A stretch of DNA of 38,241 bases, from assembly GCA_023667225.1 (NCBI GenBank), contig JAMPAN010000013.1:1-38241 (forward strand), in the 5' to 3' direction. The stretch comes from Oxalobacter formigenes (lineage in GTDB: Bacteria > Pseudomonadota > Gammaproteobacteria > Burkholderiales > Burkholderiaceae_D). How positions within the stretch are numbered: the stretch's first letter is position 1; the number at the start of each line of letters is the position of its first letter. This document shows, in pieces, positions 14,266 through 23,252 of this stretch. The notes below the pieces were generated by a model. That model was not told where the DNA came from, did no database searches, and saw nothing but the letters and a program-made list of their open reading frames with translations. Position numbers and translations under genes: made by a program.

Positions 14266-15153
14266 ATGCCAGAGCACCCTGAAAACAGCCAGAACGCATC
14301 CAGACCCCACCGCACCCTTTTTGAGCGCCTTGCCGCGTTCATGTCGCCAGAGCCGGAAAGCCGCAGCGAACTGCTTGATATTCTGCACGACGCGCATACC
14401 CGCAAGCTTATAGACGCCGAATGCCTGTCCATGATTGAAGGCGTATTCCAGGTCAACGAACTGGCCGCCCGCGACCTCATGGTGCCACGCGGCCAAATCT
14501 ATGCCATCGACATTACCCGCCCTGTTGGCGAATGGCTGGCAGAAGTCATTGAAAGCGGCCACTCCCGCTTTCCTGCCATCGAAGGCGACCTCGACAAAGT
14601 CGTGGGCATCATCCTTACCAAAGACCTCTTGGCCTACTTCGTGGAAAAAGAATTCGACCTGGCCTCCATCATCCGCCCTGCCGTATTTATCCCTGAATCC
14701 AAGCGCGCCAACATCCTGCTCAGAGATTTTCGTGCCAACCGGAACCACATGGCGCTTGTCGTGGACGAATACGGCAGCATAGCAGGCCTCATCACCATTG
14801 AAGACGTGCTGGAAGAAATCGTCGGAGAAATCGAAGACGAATATGACGATGACGATGACGAATCCGAAATCCGGATCATCAAGTCCGGCGACAGTCCGGC
14901 CTGGCGTGTTTCAGCCTTAATTGAACTGGCCGATTTCAACGCTGCCACTGGGGCCGGCCTTGATGAAACCGCTGCCGATACCCTGGGAGGCTACATCGCC
15001 AACACTCTGGGCAGCCTGCCCCATACCGGCGATGTCTTCGATATAGACGGCCTGCACTTCGTTGTCCTCCGGGCCGATGCCCGTCAGCTCCACTATCTCC
15101 TGGTAGAAAAACACGCAGCTCCCTCGCCGCATGACGGCGCTCTGGCCACATAA
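14266..15153 (+). CDS. corC: CorC/YbeX-type CBS-domain protein (Mg2+/Co2+ efflux related)
   Basis: The 295-residue protein has two CBS domains (motifs VPRGQIYAIDI, HSRFPAIEGDLDKVVGIILT, then ALVVDEYGSIAGLITIEDVL) and a C-terminal CorC/HlyC domain that follows an acidic linker (EIEDEYDDDDDESE). It has no membrane domain, as in E. coli CorC/YbeX. ATG 14266 follows a CGGGAG site. CorC proteins are linked to magnesium and cobalt homeostasis. The gene is followed five bases later by lnt, the arrangement seen in E. coli and many proteobacteria, implying cotranscription. Confidence 0.93.
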   Translation: MPEHPENSQNASRPHRTLFERLAAFMSPEPESRSELLDILHDAHTRKLIDAECLSMIEGVFQVNELAARDLMVPRGQIYAIDITRPVGEWLAEVIESGHSRFPAIEGDLDKVVGIILTKDLLAYFVEKEFDLASIIRPAVFIPESKRANILLRDFRANRNHMALVVDEYGSIAGLITIEDVLEEIVGEIEDEYDDDDDESEIRIIKSGDSPAWRVSALIELADFNAATGAGLDETAADTLGGYIANTLGSLPHTGDVFDIDGLHFVVLRADARQLHYLLVEKHAAPSPHDGALAT

Positions 15154-15158
15154 AAGCC

Positions 15159-16760
15159 ATGCGCAATGCCGCCGCTGCCCTGAAACGCCCTGCCGCCGCA
15201 CTGGCAGCAGGCGCATTATTGGTCTTTGCCCTCGCGCCCTATGGTTTTTCCCTCATCCAGATCATCAGCCTTGCCTTCTTCTTTCACTTGCTGCTTGGCG
15301 CAACCACCATCCGGCAGGGATTTTTTACCGGCTGGGCCTATGGCACGGGCTGGATGATCGCCGGCGTGCACTGGCTTTACTTTTCCATGCACCGCTATGG
15401 CGGACTCAACCCCTGGCTTGCTGCCGCTGCCGTTATCCTCCTCGGCCTTTTCATGGGCCTGTTGCCGGCTGCGGCTGCCGCGCTGGCTTCCATCGTCCGG
15501 CTGCGCCTGGCCGCCTCCGATACCATCGCGGCACTCTTCATCCTGCCATCAGCGCTGACCCTTGCCGAATGGACACGCGGCTGGCTGTTTACCGGCTTTC
15601 CCTGGGCTGTGCCGGGTTACGCCCACACCGACAATGCCTTAACCGGTTTTGCTCCTGTTTTTGGCCTGTACGGCATCACCCTTCTTGCCGCTTTTCTGTC
15701 CGGCTGCGCCCTCCTCCTCGTCAACCGCAGGCTGCCACACCGCAACCTGCTCTTTTTTGCCGGCGCTGCTGTCATCCTCTGCGGCTACGCCCTGCGCTTC
15801 GTATCATGGACAACCCCGGCAGGCGAACCGGTAAGCATCCGCCTGCTCCAGGGCAATATCCCCCAGGAAATGAAATTCTCGCCCGACGCGCTTGCCAACA
15901 CCCTTGAGCAGTATGCCGGCATGATCACAGCTGCCCCGGCCGACCTGATCGTCACCCCTGAGACCGCCATCCCCCAATACCTGCACACCATCCCCATTGA
16001 GTGGTACCGCAAACTGGAAACCTTCGCCATCAAAAACGGTGCCGCTCTGGCTGTCGGCATCCCCGTTGCCGACAGCCTGCGGCAATTCACCAACAGCCTG
16101 GTTGTCATCTCGCCCGAATCCACACACCCATACCACCTCGCCTACCGCTACAACAAACAGCATCTCGTTCCCTTTGGCGAATTCATTCCCCCCGGATTCC
16201 GCTGGTTTACCAACCTGCTTCATATCCCGATGGGCGACTTCACCCGAGGCCAGGAAATACAGCCTCCTTTTGCCGTCAACAGCCAGTGGGTACTTCCCAA
16301 CATCTGCTATGAAGATATCTTCGGTGAAGAAATCGCCCGCCAGATCCGCGCTGCCCGGCAGGCAGGCGTACCCGAACCCGGCATCCTGCTTAATCTCTCC
16401 AATATCGCCTGGTTTGGCGACAGCCTGGCCCTGCCCCAGCACCTCCAGATTTCCCGTATGCGAGCACTGGAAACCCGACGTCCCATGCTGCGTGCCACCA
16501 ATACCGGCATGACCGCCGTCATTGACGCCAACGGCCAGATTCTGGGAGAACTCCCCCCCTGGGAAAAAGCATCCCTTCAAACCACTATTCAGGGCAGAAA
16601 CGGTGCCACGCCCTACATCCGCTTTGGCAATCATCCGGCCATCCTGGCCTGCCTGATCCTGCTGCTGGGGGGCGCTGTTTTTTCCCATTGGCGGCAAACC
16701 AGGCAGCCCGGATACCGGCCGCATCCGCTTGCCGGAAAAAACGACCTGGGCGAACTGTAG
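15159..16760 (+). CDS. lnt: Apolipoprotein N-acyltransferase
   Basis: The 533-residue membrane enzyme adds the third acyl chain to the N-terminal Cys of lipoproteins at the periplasmic face of the inner membrane, using phospholipid as donor. The N-terminal half has about six membrane segments. The nitrilase domain carries the catalytic triad E268 (TPETAIPQYL), K333 (YNKQHLVPFGEF) and C383 (ICYEDIFGEE). Another membrane segment lies near residue 490 (ILACLILLLGGAVF). Length and motifs are normal. It starts five bases after corC and is the second gene of that operon. Confidence 0.95.
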   Translation: MRNAAAALKRPAAALAAGALLVFALAPYGFSLIQIISLAFFFHLLLGATTIRQGFFTGWAYGTGWMIAGVHWLYFSMHRYGGLNPWLAAAAVILLGLFMGLLPAAAAALASIVRLRLAASDTIAALFILPSALTLAEWTRGWLFTGFPWAVPGYAHTDNALTGFAPVFGLYGITLLAAFLSGCALLLVNRRLPHRNLLFFAGAAVILCGYALRFVSWTTPAGEPVSIRLLQGNIPQEMKFSPDALANTLEQYAGMITAAPADLIVTPETAIPQYLHTIPIEWYRKLETFAIKNGAALAVGIPVADSLRQFTNSLVVISPESTHPYHLAYRYNKQHLVPFGEFIPPGFRWFTNLLHIPMGDFTRGQEIQPPFAVNSQWVLPNICYEDIFGEEIARQIRAARQAGVPEPGILLNLSNIAWFGDSLALPQHLQISRMRALETRRPMLRATNTGMTAVIDANGQILGELPPWEKASLQTTIQGRNGATPYIRFGNHPAILACLILLLGGAVFSHWRQTRQPGYRPHPLAGKNDLGEL

Positions 16761-16873
16761 TCCATTCTCCCCTGATATCCGTCAAATCCGTTCGGGAACC
16801 TCTCTGTTCCTGCCTGTCCAACCAGTACGCCCTTATGGCGCATCCCTGAAAGCCAACACGGAAGGAGGAAAAA

Positions 16874-17149
16874 ATGAAAAAACCCGCCGCCATCATAGCC
16901 AGCTTCATAACAGCTGCCCTGGCAGCCAGCCTGGCACAGGCAGATCCGGTCAACTACGACACCCGCACCATGAAAGAACAGCAATACCGCACAAAAACCG
17001 AAAACCAAATCCGCGAAACCAACAAACGCAATGCCGTAAAAGAAAACAACAACGGCACCTACAGCACTGCCGAACGCCCCAACTACGGCTCCCGCAGCGC
17101 ATCAAACCTGGACAGAAACCCCAATAAACCCATTAACCAGCAGCCCTGA
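16874..17149 (+). CDS. Small exported protein, unknown
   Basis: The 91-residue product has a signal peptide (residues 1-23, ending AQA-DP) and a mature part rich in Asn, Arg, Gln and Thr, of low complexity and probably unstructured (ENQIRETNKRNAVKENNN). ATG 16874 has a strong AAGGAGG ribosome binding site (16861-16867). It lies 113 bases after lnt and is followed by a hairpin at 17168-17189. No family recognised. The composition suggests a small secreted or envelope-associated protein. Confidence 0.75.
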   Translation: MKKPAAIIASFITAALAASLAQADPVNYDTRTMKEQQYRTKTENQIRETNKRNAVKENNNGTYSTAERPNYGSRSASNLDRNPNKPINQQP

Positions 17150-17167
17150 TTTCCCTTCCTGTATTCC

Positions 17168-17189
17168 AAACCCGGCCACGGCCGGGTTT
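17168..17189. terminator. Hairpin terminator between convergent genes
   Basis: AAACCCGGC (17168-17176) pairs with GCCGGGTTT (17181-17189) around a four-base loop. It lies between the small exported protein gene and the end of the ankyrin gene on the other strand. The T-tract is short. Confidence 0.65.
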
Positions 17190-17222
17190 ATTTCCTCTCC
17201 TCGGCCTGCACAGACCGGCTGA

Positions 17223-17894
17223 CTAGCGATCCTTCATAACCCGCTCATCCGCGCCCAGCCGGATAAACGCCTCCACCACATCCGAATCCCGCCAGCCATA
17301 CCCCATATTGATATCATACTGGCGAAGCTTTTTAGTCATGAAAGAACGGCGATCCCCTGCTGGCATCGTAAAAGGCGCACGCTCTGCCGCCTTAAGCAAC
17401 AGCAAAATCAGCTCTTCCCTTGGATTTCCATCAAACGCGCCGTTGCGGTAGCGTCCGCTCACAGCAAAATCAATCGGCGTATACCGGAAACGATCCAGCG
17501 CATAAACATCCGCCCCCGCAGCCACCAATACCGCCGCTACCTCTCGCGCAGCGGGATTGGTCAACAGCGCCTGGTGCAGTGCCGTGCGCCTGTCCGGCCC
17601 TGCCTGGCGGTTCACCATTGCTCCGGCCAAAAGCAGCGCTCGCGTTACTTCCGGATCAGCGTTATAAGCCGCTGCGGCATAAAGCGGCGGCATCCCCTCC
17701 TTTACCGCATTCGGATCCGCCCCCGAAGCCAGTGCCTCCTTTACCGCTTCCGCACTCCCGCAGGCACATACATACCCAAAACCCGAAAGCGGCACATCGC
17801 ACACCTTCCCGCTGCCATTATCGGCAGCCCATCCCGGCAGCCCAATCAGCCAAACCAGCCCCCATACCAGGGAAACGCCCCATCTCCAGCCCAT
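17223..17894 (-). CDS. Exported ankyrin-repeat protein
   Basis: The 223-residue protein has a signal peptide (residues 1-23, ending GWA-AD) and about four ankyrin repeats: GSAEAVKEALASGADPNAVK, MPPLYAAAAYNADPEVTRAL, RTALHQALLTNPAAREVAAV and RYTPIDFAVS, with a C-terminal helical cap. Ankyrin solenoids bind other proteins. A periplasmic interaction role is inferred. Two Cys pairs (VCDV and VCACG) near the mature N-terminus could form disulfides. ATG 17894 follows an AGAGGGG site. It is divergent from the MscS remnant 60 bases away. Confidence 0.85.
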   Translation of the reverse strand: MGWRWGVSLVWGLVWLIGLPGWAADNGSGKVCDVPLSGFGYVCACGSAEAVKEALASGADPNAVKEGMPPLYAAAAYNADPEVTRALLLAGAMVNRQAGPDRRTALHQALLTNPAAREVAAVLVAAGADVYALDRFRYTPIDFAVSGRYRNGAFDGNPREELILLLLKAAERAPFTMPAGDRRSFMTKKLRQYDINMGYGWRDSDVVEAFIRLGADERVMKDR

Positions 17895-17953
17895 ATCGCC
17901 CCTCTTTCTTTTCTATCGGGACATTATAACCTCATGCCCAATACCGCTTCTGA

Positions 17954-18864
17954 CATACTGCCGCCAAATGGGATGACATCCTTGTTGATACTGCCGCCTC
18001 CACACCAGCCGGCACCTTGCTGCTTCTTTCCTTTCTTCTTGGCATCCAGACACTGGAAATAAGCAGCGAACTGCGTACCTTCTCCACACGCCTGCTCCCG
18101 GCAGCCGTTCTCTTCCAGTGTAGTCTGTGGGCTAACCGGCTTATCCGGAACACCGTCACACTCCGCATCGAAAAAGACAGCCTAAAAGGCCCGGTCACCA
18201 CAAACTACAGCATCATCCGCTATACCCTGTGCCTGATCCTGTGGTCTGTGATTACCCTCCTCATCCTCTCCAGCCTCGGCGTCAACGTCACCTTCCTGAT
18301 TGCCAGCCCCGGCATTGGCGGCGTTGCCGTTGCGCCGGCTGTGCAAAACATACCGGGCAATCTGTTCGCTTCCCTGCCCATCGTGCTGGATAAACCCTTT
18401 GAAATCGGCAATACCCTCACCATCGACGATCTGACCGGAGCCGTCCGCCACATTGGCCTGAAAACAACCCGGCTGGCTGTTGTCACCGGAGAAGAACTCG
18501 TTTTTGCCAACAGCGACCTGCTTGGCAGCCGGATCCACAACCACCGCAAAATGGAAGAGCACCGCGCAGTCCAGACACCGGGCATCAATTCAGCCACGCC
18601 GACAGAACATCTCATGCAGGCCAGCCATATCGTCCAGGACATCTTCCATAACCTGCCGAAAGCCAGGCTGGAACGTGTCCACTTCTGCGCCATCGAAGCC
18701 TATGCCTTCGATTATGAAATCGTTTATCACATCCTCAACGCCGACTGCACCTTTACATGGATATCCGGCAAACGCTTAATATCGAACTGGTCACCCGCCT
18801 GGGAAAGGCAGGCATCGGGCTTCCCTGTCCAACCCGGACTATTCGCCTGCAAAACCTGTCATGA
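17954..18864 (+). pseudogene. MscS-family mechanosensitive channel gene, broken at both ends
   Basis: The main frame contains an N-terminal KWDDILVDTAASTPAGTLLL segment, the pore helix region (IASPGIGGVAVAPAVQNIPG), the beta domain (DKPFEIGNTLTIDDLTGAVR, then IGLKTTRL, ANSDLLGSRIHN) and part of the C-terminal domain. The homologous frame opens right after a stop (17951-17953) with no start codon; a possible ATG at 17934 is in another frame. Near 18750 the homology shifts frame: LYMDIRQTLNIELVTRLG continues the family sequence in the next frame, to TGA at 18862-18864. The upstream membrane helices are also missing. At least two frame lesions plus truncation make a functional channel unlikely. 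Confidence 0.78.
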
Positions 18865-18994
18865 GCAGAAAAGCATGGAAAAACTGCCTGGATGATACTG
18901 CCTGCCGGCAATACCTACCTCAAAGAAGAATCATTCCATCCGGTAAAACCGGAACGGAAAACAACATCAGGAAAACAGATGCGCGGTAATCAGC

Positions 18995-19732
18995 CTAGCT
19001 GAAAATCTGCCCCGAAACCACATACGACAGCACCATCGAAATATTGAACACCACAAGACACAACCACAAATAACGGCGTATCCGAAGCGAAGGATGCCCT
19101 GGATTACGATGCTCAAAAAACAGAAACGTTGCCGCCAGCACAATCATCGAGCCCGAACAGATATACAGCACCTCTTTTAGCACTGTCAGCGAAGACGGCA
19201 GGAAAAACGTCAGCAAAAACTCCGCTGTAACCAAAATGGCCGTCAGCCATAACAAATTGGCTGTTGTCAGATACCTTTCTCCCAACCTGTACTGCGGCTC
19301 CTCCGGAACCGCGCTGGGTGCATATCTGCCCTCAGCCTCTGTTTTCTCTGTTTGCGGCAGCACCGCCAGCGGCGTTTCATCAGCCTGCGCGGCATCCGTC
19401 TGGGCACCCAGCTCCCGCAGCTCGCCAAGCCTCATTTCTGGCTTGGTCTGCATAAAACCAAACCCTGCCGGACGGTACAACCTGGCATCCAGCACCACCT
19501 CGTCATACCTGCCCGAAAACAGGCCAATCTCATGAAAAAATGCCAAGGCATCCGGCCCGGAAAACACCTGTGGATCAGGAGTGCCCGGTTCCGAAATCAT
19601 AATCTCTTCGCCATTGCTGGCCAGCATTTCCACCACCGCGCCTTCCTGCGGAACATGCCGCCTGAAAATAATGCGCGAAAGCGGTATTTCTCCCAGCATG
19701 GCTGCCATCTCTGTCTGGCTGATATGTCTCAT
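18995..19732 (-). CDS. Unknown membrane protein with N-terminal soluble domain and about three C-terminal helices
   Basis: From ATG 19732 the product has 245 residues: a soluble part of about 150 residues (RHISQTEMAAMLGEIPLSRI, EVVLDARLYRPAGFGFM), an Ala/Glu/Pro-rich linker, then three hydrophobic segments (LLWLTAILVTAEFLLTFFL, LYICSGSMIVLAATFLFF, YLWLCLVVFNISMVLSYVV). No family recognised. A TTG at 19813 would add 27 residues but lacks a ribosome binding site. It is divergent from the SLR gene at 19866, with about 130 bases between them. Confidence 0.7.
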   Translation of the reverse strand: MRHISQTEMAAMLGEIPLSRIIFRRHVPQEGAVVEMLASNGEEIMISEPGTPDPQVFSGPDALAFFHEIGLFSGRYDEVVLDARLYRPAGFGFMQTKPEMRLGELRELGAQTDAAQADETPLAVLPQTEKTEAEGRYAPSAVPEEPQYRLGERYLTTANLLWLTAILVTAEFLLTFFLPSSLTVLKEVLYICSGSMIVLAATFLFFEHRNPGHPSLRIRRYLWLCLVVFNISMVLSYVVSGQIFS

Positions 19733-19865
19733 TACGCTTTCTTTCTTACCCCACTTTTCCAGTATAACTGAACCTCCAGCCATCGCAAAAAGCACCTGCC
19801 CATTCCACGCCAAAATAAGGTACTATTTCTCCCCTTGGTTCAGACACCCGCCTTGTTTTTCATCC

Positions 19866-20954
19866 ATGCAAAAGCCCTCCATCCTTGCCGCTTTCCTGCT
19901 TGCTGCCGCGCTGCATCCCGCTTTGGCAGCGCCCGACAGCGCCTATGAAAAAGGGCAAGCCTATTACCGCAGCGGTGAATACCGTCAGGCCGCCCAGGCC
20001 TTTCTCCAGGGAGCCAACCGGGGAGACGCCAAATCCCAATACCATCTTGGCATCGCCTATTCCACCGGCGAAGGCGTCGAAAAAAATGACCGCACCGCTT
20101 TTGCCTGGTACAAAAAAGCAGCCGAACAGGGACTGATGTACGCCCAGTACACACTGGCAAAATGCTATGAGGAAGGCCTGGGTGCACCGCAAGACTACAC
20201 CCGTGCCGGCGCCTGGTACATGAAAGCTGCCGAACAGGGCCACCCGATGGCGCAATACAGCGTCGGCATCCTCTTTGAAGAAGGCCGGGGCGATATCCAG
20301 GATTTTGCCGCCGCCGCCGCATGGTACGAGAAAGCCGCCGGACAAGGCCTGGCTACCGCCCAATACAGGCTGGCCGTCCTGTACACCAGGGGGCTTGGCG
20401 TCAAAGCCGACCCTGCCCGCGCCATCATCTGGCACACCCGTGCCGCTGAACAGGGAGACATGCGCGCCCAGGCAGCCCTGGGCAAAGCCTACTTCTCCGG
20501 ACACATCGTCCTGCGGGATTACGCCAAAGCCTACTACTGGAGCGTCAAAGCCGCCGAACAGGGTGACCTTGAAAGCTGCATGGCTGCCGGCGCTGCCCTC
20601 CGAAACGGCCTGGGCGTTCCCAAAAATCCGGCCGGGGCCCTCCAGTGGTACCTCCTTGCTGCAAAGCACGATTCCCCCCAGGCCTGGTACATCGTCGGCA
20701 CCATGTACGAATTTGGCGAATCCGGCCCGGCTGACCCGGCCAAAGCCTTTGCATGGTACGAAAAAGCTGCCGAACGCGGCCACCCCAACGCCCAATTCAG
20801 CCTTGGTATGCTCTATGAAATGGGCCGCAGTATCCCGCCCAATCGTGAAAAAGCCCGTTACTGGTTTGCCCGTGCTGCCCGGCAAGGGCTGAGAGAAGCC
20901 GCTCAGCTTCTGGAGCTGACAACCCTGCGCAGCAACACGCCTGTTACCCCCTGA
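19866..20954 (+). CDS. Exported Sel1-repeat protein with about eight repeats
   Basis: The 362-residue protein has a signal peptide (residues 1-21, ending ALA-AP), an initial TPR-like pair (YEKGQAYYRSGEYRQAAQAF) and about eight SLRs with a final cap. The layout matches the SLR proteins of the operon at 4.1-10.1 kb, so it is probably a paralog. ATG 19866 has no obvious ribosome binding site, but the signal peptide starts there. It stands alone on the plus strand. Function is likely protein binding in the periplasm. Target unknown. Confidence 0.88.
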   Translation: MQKPSILAAFLLAAALHPALAAPDSAYEKGQAYYRSGEYRQAAQAFLQGANRGDAKSQYHLGIAYSTGEGVEKNDRTAFAWYKKAAEQGLMYAQYTLAKCYEEGLGAPQDYTRAGAWYMKAAEQGHPMAQYSVGILFEEGRGDIQDFAAAAAWYEKAAGQGLATAQYRLAVLYTRGLGVKADPARAIIWHTRAAEQGDMRAQAALGKAYFSGHIVLRDYAKAYYWSVKAAEQGDLESCMAAGAALRNGLGVPKNPAGALQWYLLAAKHDSPQAWYIVGTMYEFGESGPADPAKAFAWYEKAAERGHPNAQFSLGMLYEMGRSIPPNREKARYWFARAARQGLREAAQLLELTTLRSNTPVTP

Positions 20955-21421
20955 GACCCGGCAACTGGCAAGCAGCTGCCGGACCCCTTCCTTGCTCGCC
21001 ATAAAAGCGGCATTAACCTTTCCGGCCAACCCGCACGGCAACAGGTCAGTCCTGAAAGAAAACCAGTCCGCCTTGAATGCGGGCGGGCAACAAATACGGC
21101 CCATCCCTTTTCCCAGGACGGCGCTTTATATCTCATTCGTTATATTCTGTCAAGAAAACAGAACAAAAGTATTGTATAAAAACGACACACAATTTCTCAG
21201 ATTGGTTATAATAAAATCGTAGACAGGGAATAAATACTCAGAACTGGCTACACAAAGCGCAGTAAGAAGGGGAAAGGCAAATAACGCCTGTGAACGGTCT
21301 TCCGGGAAACAAAACATCCCCCGTACAACATGGCGCAGCCTTTCAGGAACAGTGTCCCATAAGGGCACAGGGTAACATGGCGGTAACCCGCCAGGGAAGC
21401 CGCCCTCGAAAGGAGAACACC
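20955..21421. other. Intergenic region with a probable promoter for the GyrI-like gene
   Basis: About 470 bases contain no convincing gene. The middle (21130-21240) is AT-rich and holds an exact TATAAT at 21207-21212, but only a weak -35 (GACACA, 21184-21189, spacer 17). A dyad TTCTGT/ACAGAA lies at 21145-21163. A transcript from this -10 would carry a leader of about 200 bases. Confidence 0.45.
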
Positions 21422-21913
21422 ATGTCTTCAGCTACACTGCCTCCAGGCTTCTCATCACGCATTGTGCCGCGTCCTGCTGTCCGGCTTGCCGGTATCCGGA
21501 TTCGCACCAGCATGGAAACCGCTCGGGAAGATATCGAAAAACTCCGGGATAATGCCCTGCCGCAAATCAGTCGTTTCATTGCCGGAAAACAGGACACTGC
21601 CGCTTATGGCGTCTCATGGGTAACCGATGCCGGAACATGCAGCTTCGACTACTGCCTGGCCTGCCGCCGGAACCGGGATAGTGCGCTGCCCGGCAGATTT
21701 GAGGAAATCGTCATTCCGGCAGGACTGTATGCTGAATGCACCCTGCCTTCGCGCGAAGCCCTGTACAGCCTTTACGACTACCTGTACCACAAATGGCTGC
21801 CCGAACAGGAAGAAAGCATCGGAATAGGAGATACCCCCTGCTATGAAGTTTATCCTGACCACGGCCTGAAAGAAGGCCAGATGAAACTCTACATCCCTAT
21901 CGTCAGTGCCTGA
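21422..21913 (+). CDS. GyrI-like / AraC effector-binding-domain protein
   Basis: The 163-residue protein fits the stand-alone GyrI-like small-molecule-binding fold: an N-terminal strand (VPRPAVRLAGIRIRTSM), a helix with DIEKLRDNALPQISRFI, YGVSWVTDAGTCSFDYCLAC, VIPAGLYAECTLPS and a C-terminal YEVYPDHGL...LYIPI. Such proteins bind small amphipathic or cationic molecules and some modulate gyrase or act as effector sensors. There is no attached HTH. ATG 21422 has a strong AAAGGAG ribosome binding site. Specific ligand unknown. Confidence 0.82.
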   Translation: MSSATLPPGFSSRIVPRPAVRLAGIRIRTSMETAREDIEKLRDNALPQISRFIAGKQDTAAYGVSWVTDAGTCSFDYCLACRRNRDSALPGRFEEIVIPAGLYAECTLPSREALYSLYDYLYHKWLPEQEESIGIGDTPCYEVYPDHGLKEGQMKLYIPIVSA

Positions 21914-22035
21914 CGCCGCAGCCCGCCGGTACAACGGCGGGCGCCTCTGGAAAAAAAGCATGGCGTCCATTATAGTATCGCCACCCGGCCTTGTCCGGAT
22001 ATTTCCCGTATTTCCACTCAATCCGGCAGCCCACC

Positions 22036-22872
22036 ATGGAACAGCAATACCTTGCCCTCCTGAAAGACATCCTCGAAAACGGCGTTCCCAAAAATGACCG
22101 GACCGGAACAGGCACCCTTTCCGTATTCGGCCGTCTGTACCGTCACGACCTTTCCCTTGGCCTGCCGCTTCTGACAACCAAACGCCTGCATGTGCGTTCC
22201 ATCATCTGCGAGCTGCTCTGGTTTTTGCGCGGCGACACCAATATCCGCTATCTCAACGAAAACGGCGTAACCATCTGGGACGAATGGGCCACGCCTGACG
22301 GCGAACTGGGGCCCATCTATGGCGCGCAATGGCGAAACTGGCAAGGAAGCGATGGAAAAATCCACGACCAGGTTGAAGCCGTTATACACAGCATCCGGCA
22401 CAATCCCGACAGCCGGCGTCATATCATCAACGCATGGAATGTCGCCCTCTTGCCGGATGAATCAAAAAGCCCCCAACAAAATGTCAGAGAAGGCAAGATG
22501 GCGCTGGCGCCTTGCCACGTCATGTACCAGTTCTGGGTAGCCGACGGACGGCTTTGCACCATGATGACCCAGCGCTCCGGCGACATCTTCCTTGGCGTTC
22601 CCTACAACATCGCCAGCCTGGCCTTTCTTACCCATATGGTTGCCCACCAGACCGGTCTGCAACCCGGTGAAATCATCCATGCCGTCGGCGACCTGCACAT
22701 CTACCGCAACCACCTTGACCAGGTTCACACCCAGCTTGCCCGCCAGCCGCGGCCTTTGCCTGAACTGGCTTTTGCACGCAAACCGGACAGTATCCTGGAC
22801 TATACCTACAATGATTTTCTCATTACCGGCTACGACCCCCATCCTGCCATCCCTGCCCCGATTGCTGTCTAG
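22036..22872 (+). CDS. thyA: Thymidylate synthase
   Basis: ThyA methylates dUMP to dTMP with methylene-tetrahydrofolate. The catalytic Cys is C160 in LAPCHVMYQF, and the conserved RTGTGTLSVFG, QRSGDIFLGVPYNIAS and LHIYRNHLDQ motifs are present. E. coli ThyA has 264 residues with Cys146. This 278-residue form carries an insertion of about 14 residues (ESKSPQQNVREG region) just before the catalytic loop. ATG 22036 has no clear ribosome binding site. A dihydrofolate reductase gene, a common neighbour, is not present. Confidence 0.96.
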   Translation: MEQQYLALLKDILENGVPKNDRTGTGTLSVFGRLYRHDLSLGLPLLTTKRLHVRSIICELLWFLRGDTNIRYLNENGVTIWDEWATPDGELGPIYGAQWRNWQGSDGKIHDQVEAVIHSIRHNPDSRRHIINAWNVALLPDESKSPQQNVREGKMALAPCHVMYQFWVADGRLCTMMTQRSGDIFLGVPYNIASLAFLTHMVAHQTGLQPGEIIHAVGDLHIYRNHLDQVHTQLARQPRPLPELAFARKPDSILDYTYNDFLITGYDPHPAIPAPIAV

Positions 22873-22886
22873 GCCGGGCAAGATGC

Positions 22887-22917
22887 AAAAAAAACGCGCC
22901 CTGGCAAAGGCGCGTTT
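22887..22917. terminator. Hairpin terminator after thyA
   Basis: AAACGCGCC (22892-22900) pairs with GGCGCGTTT (22909-22917). On the plus strand only three T residues follow; on the minus strand an eight-base U-tract (22887-22894) follows. It probably ends thyA and may also block antisense transcription. Confidence 0.65.
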
Positions 22918-22988
22918 CTGGAGAGATGAGAAATATAGCCCACATACACAAAGGACATGTAGGCATTATAGTGTCTCTTCACCTGTAG

Positions 22989-23016
22989 TTGACACATTGT
23001 AATATCCTGTTACACT
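22989..23016 (+). promoter_or_regulatory. Sigma70-type promoter for gltA
   Basis: TTGACA (22989-22994, exact consensus) and TACACT (23011-23016) are separated by 16 bases. Transcription would start near 23023, giving a leader of about 225 bases before gltA. Confidence 0.7.
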
Positions 23017-23022
23017 CTTTAG

Positions 23023-23210
23023 CTTCCTGCAATACTTTCCCTGTACCGGCATAAGCCGGGCAGGCCGGCTACGGCACAACCCTCCCGCACGCCTGTTTCC
23101 GAACGGGTAAACAAGCCGGTATTCCAGGCCAGCCGCAGGCAACACGCCCTGCAGGCGGCAAAACACCCGGCAGATCCCGGAAAAAACACCGCAGGCGCCG
23201 GAGAACCGGC
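23023..23210 (+). other. Long 5' leader of gltA
   Basis: The GC-rich leader contains small hairpins, for example AGCCGG/CCGGCT near 23053-23070, but no recognised riboswitch. Its end carries a short open frame (see next entry). It may serve as an RNA regulatory region. Confidence 0.35.
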
Positions 23211-23252
23211 ATGACCCTTTTTGACGAAACCTACCCGGACAAAAACGAATGA
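23211..23252 (+). CDS. Possible 13-residue leader peptide coupled to gltA
   Basis: ATG 23211, behind a GGAG ribosome binding site (23200-23203), encodes [13 protein letters not shown]. Its TGA (23250-23252) overlaps the gltA start codon as ATGA. gltA has no ribosome binding site of its own, so its translation may depend on this upstream frame. The peptide could also be a chance frame. No homolog recognised. Confidence 0.45.
   Translation: MTLFDETYPDKNE

Noticed and set aside
19860-21104. Long antisense open frame (about 414 codons) opposite the SLR gene
   Set aside because: It has no ribosome binding site or domain. GC-rich SLR codon usage creates long antisense frames, and the sense strand has a clear signal peptide and repeats.
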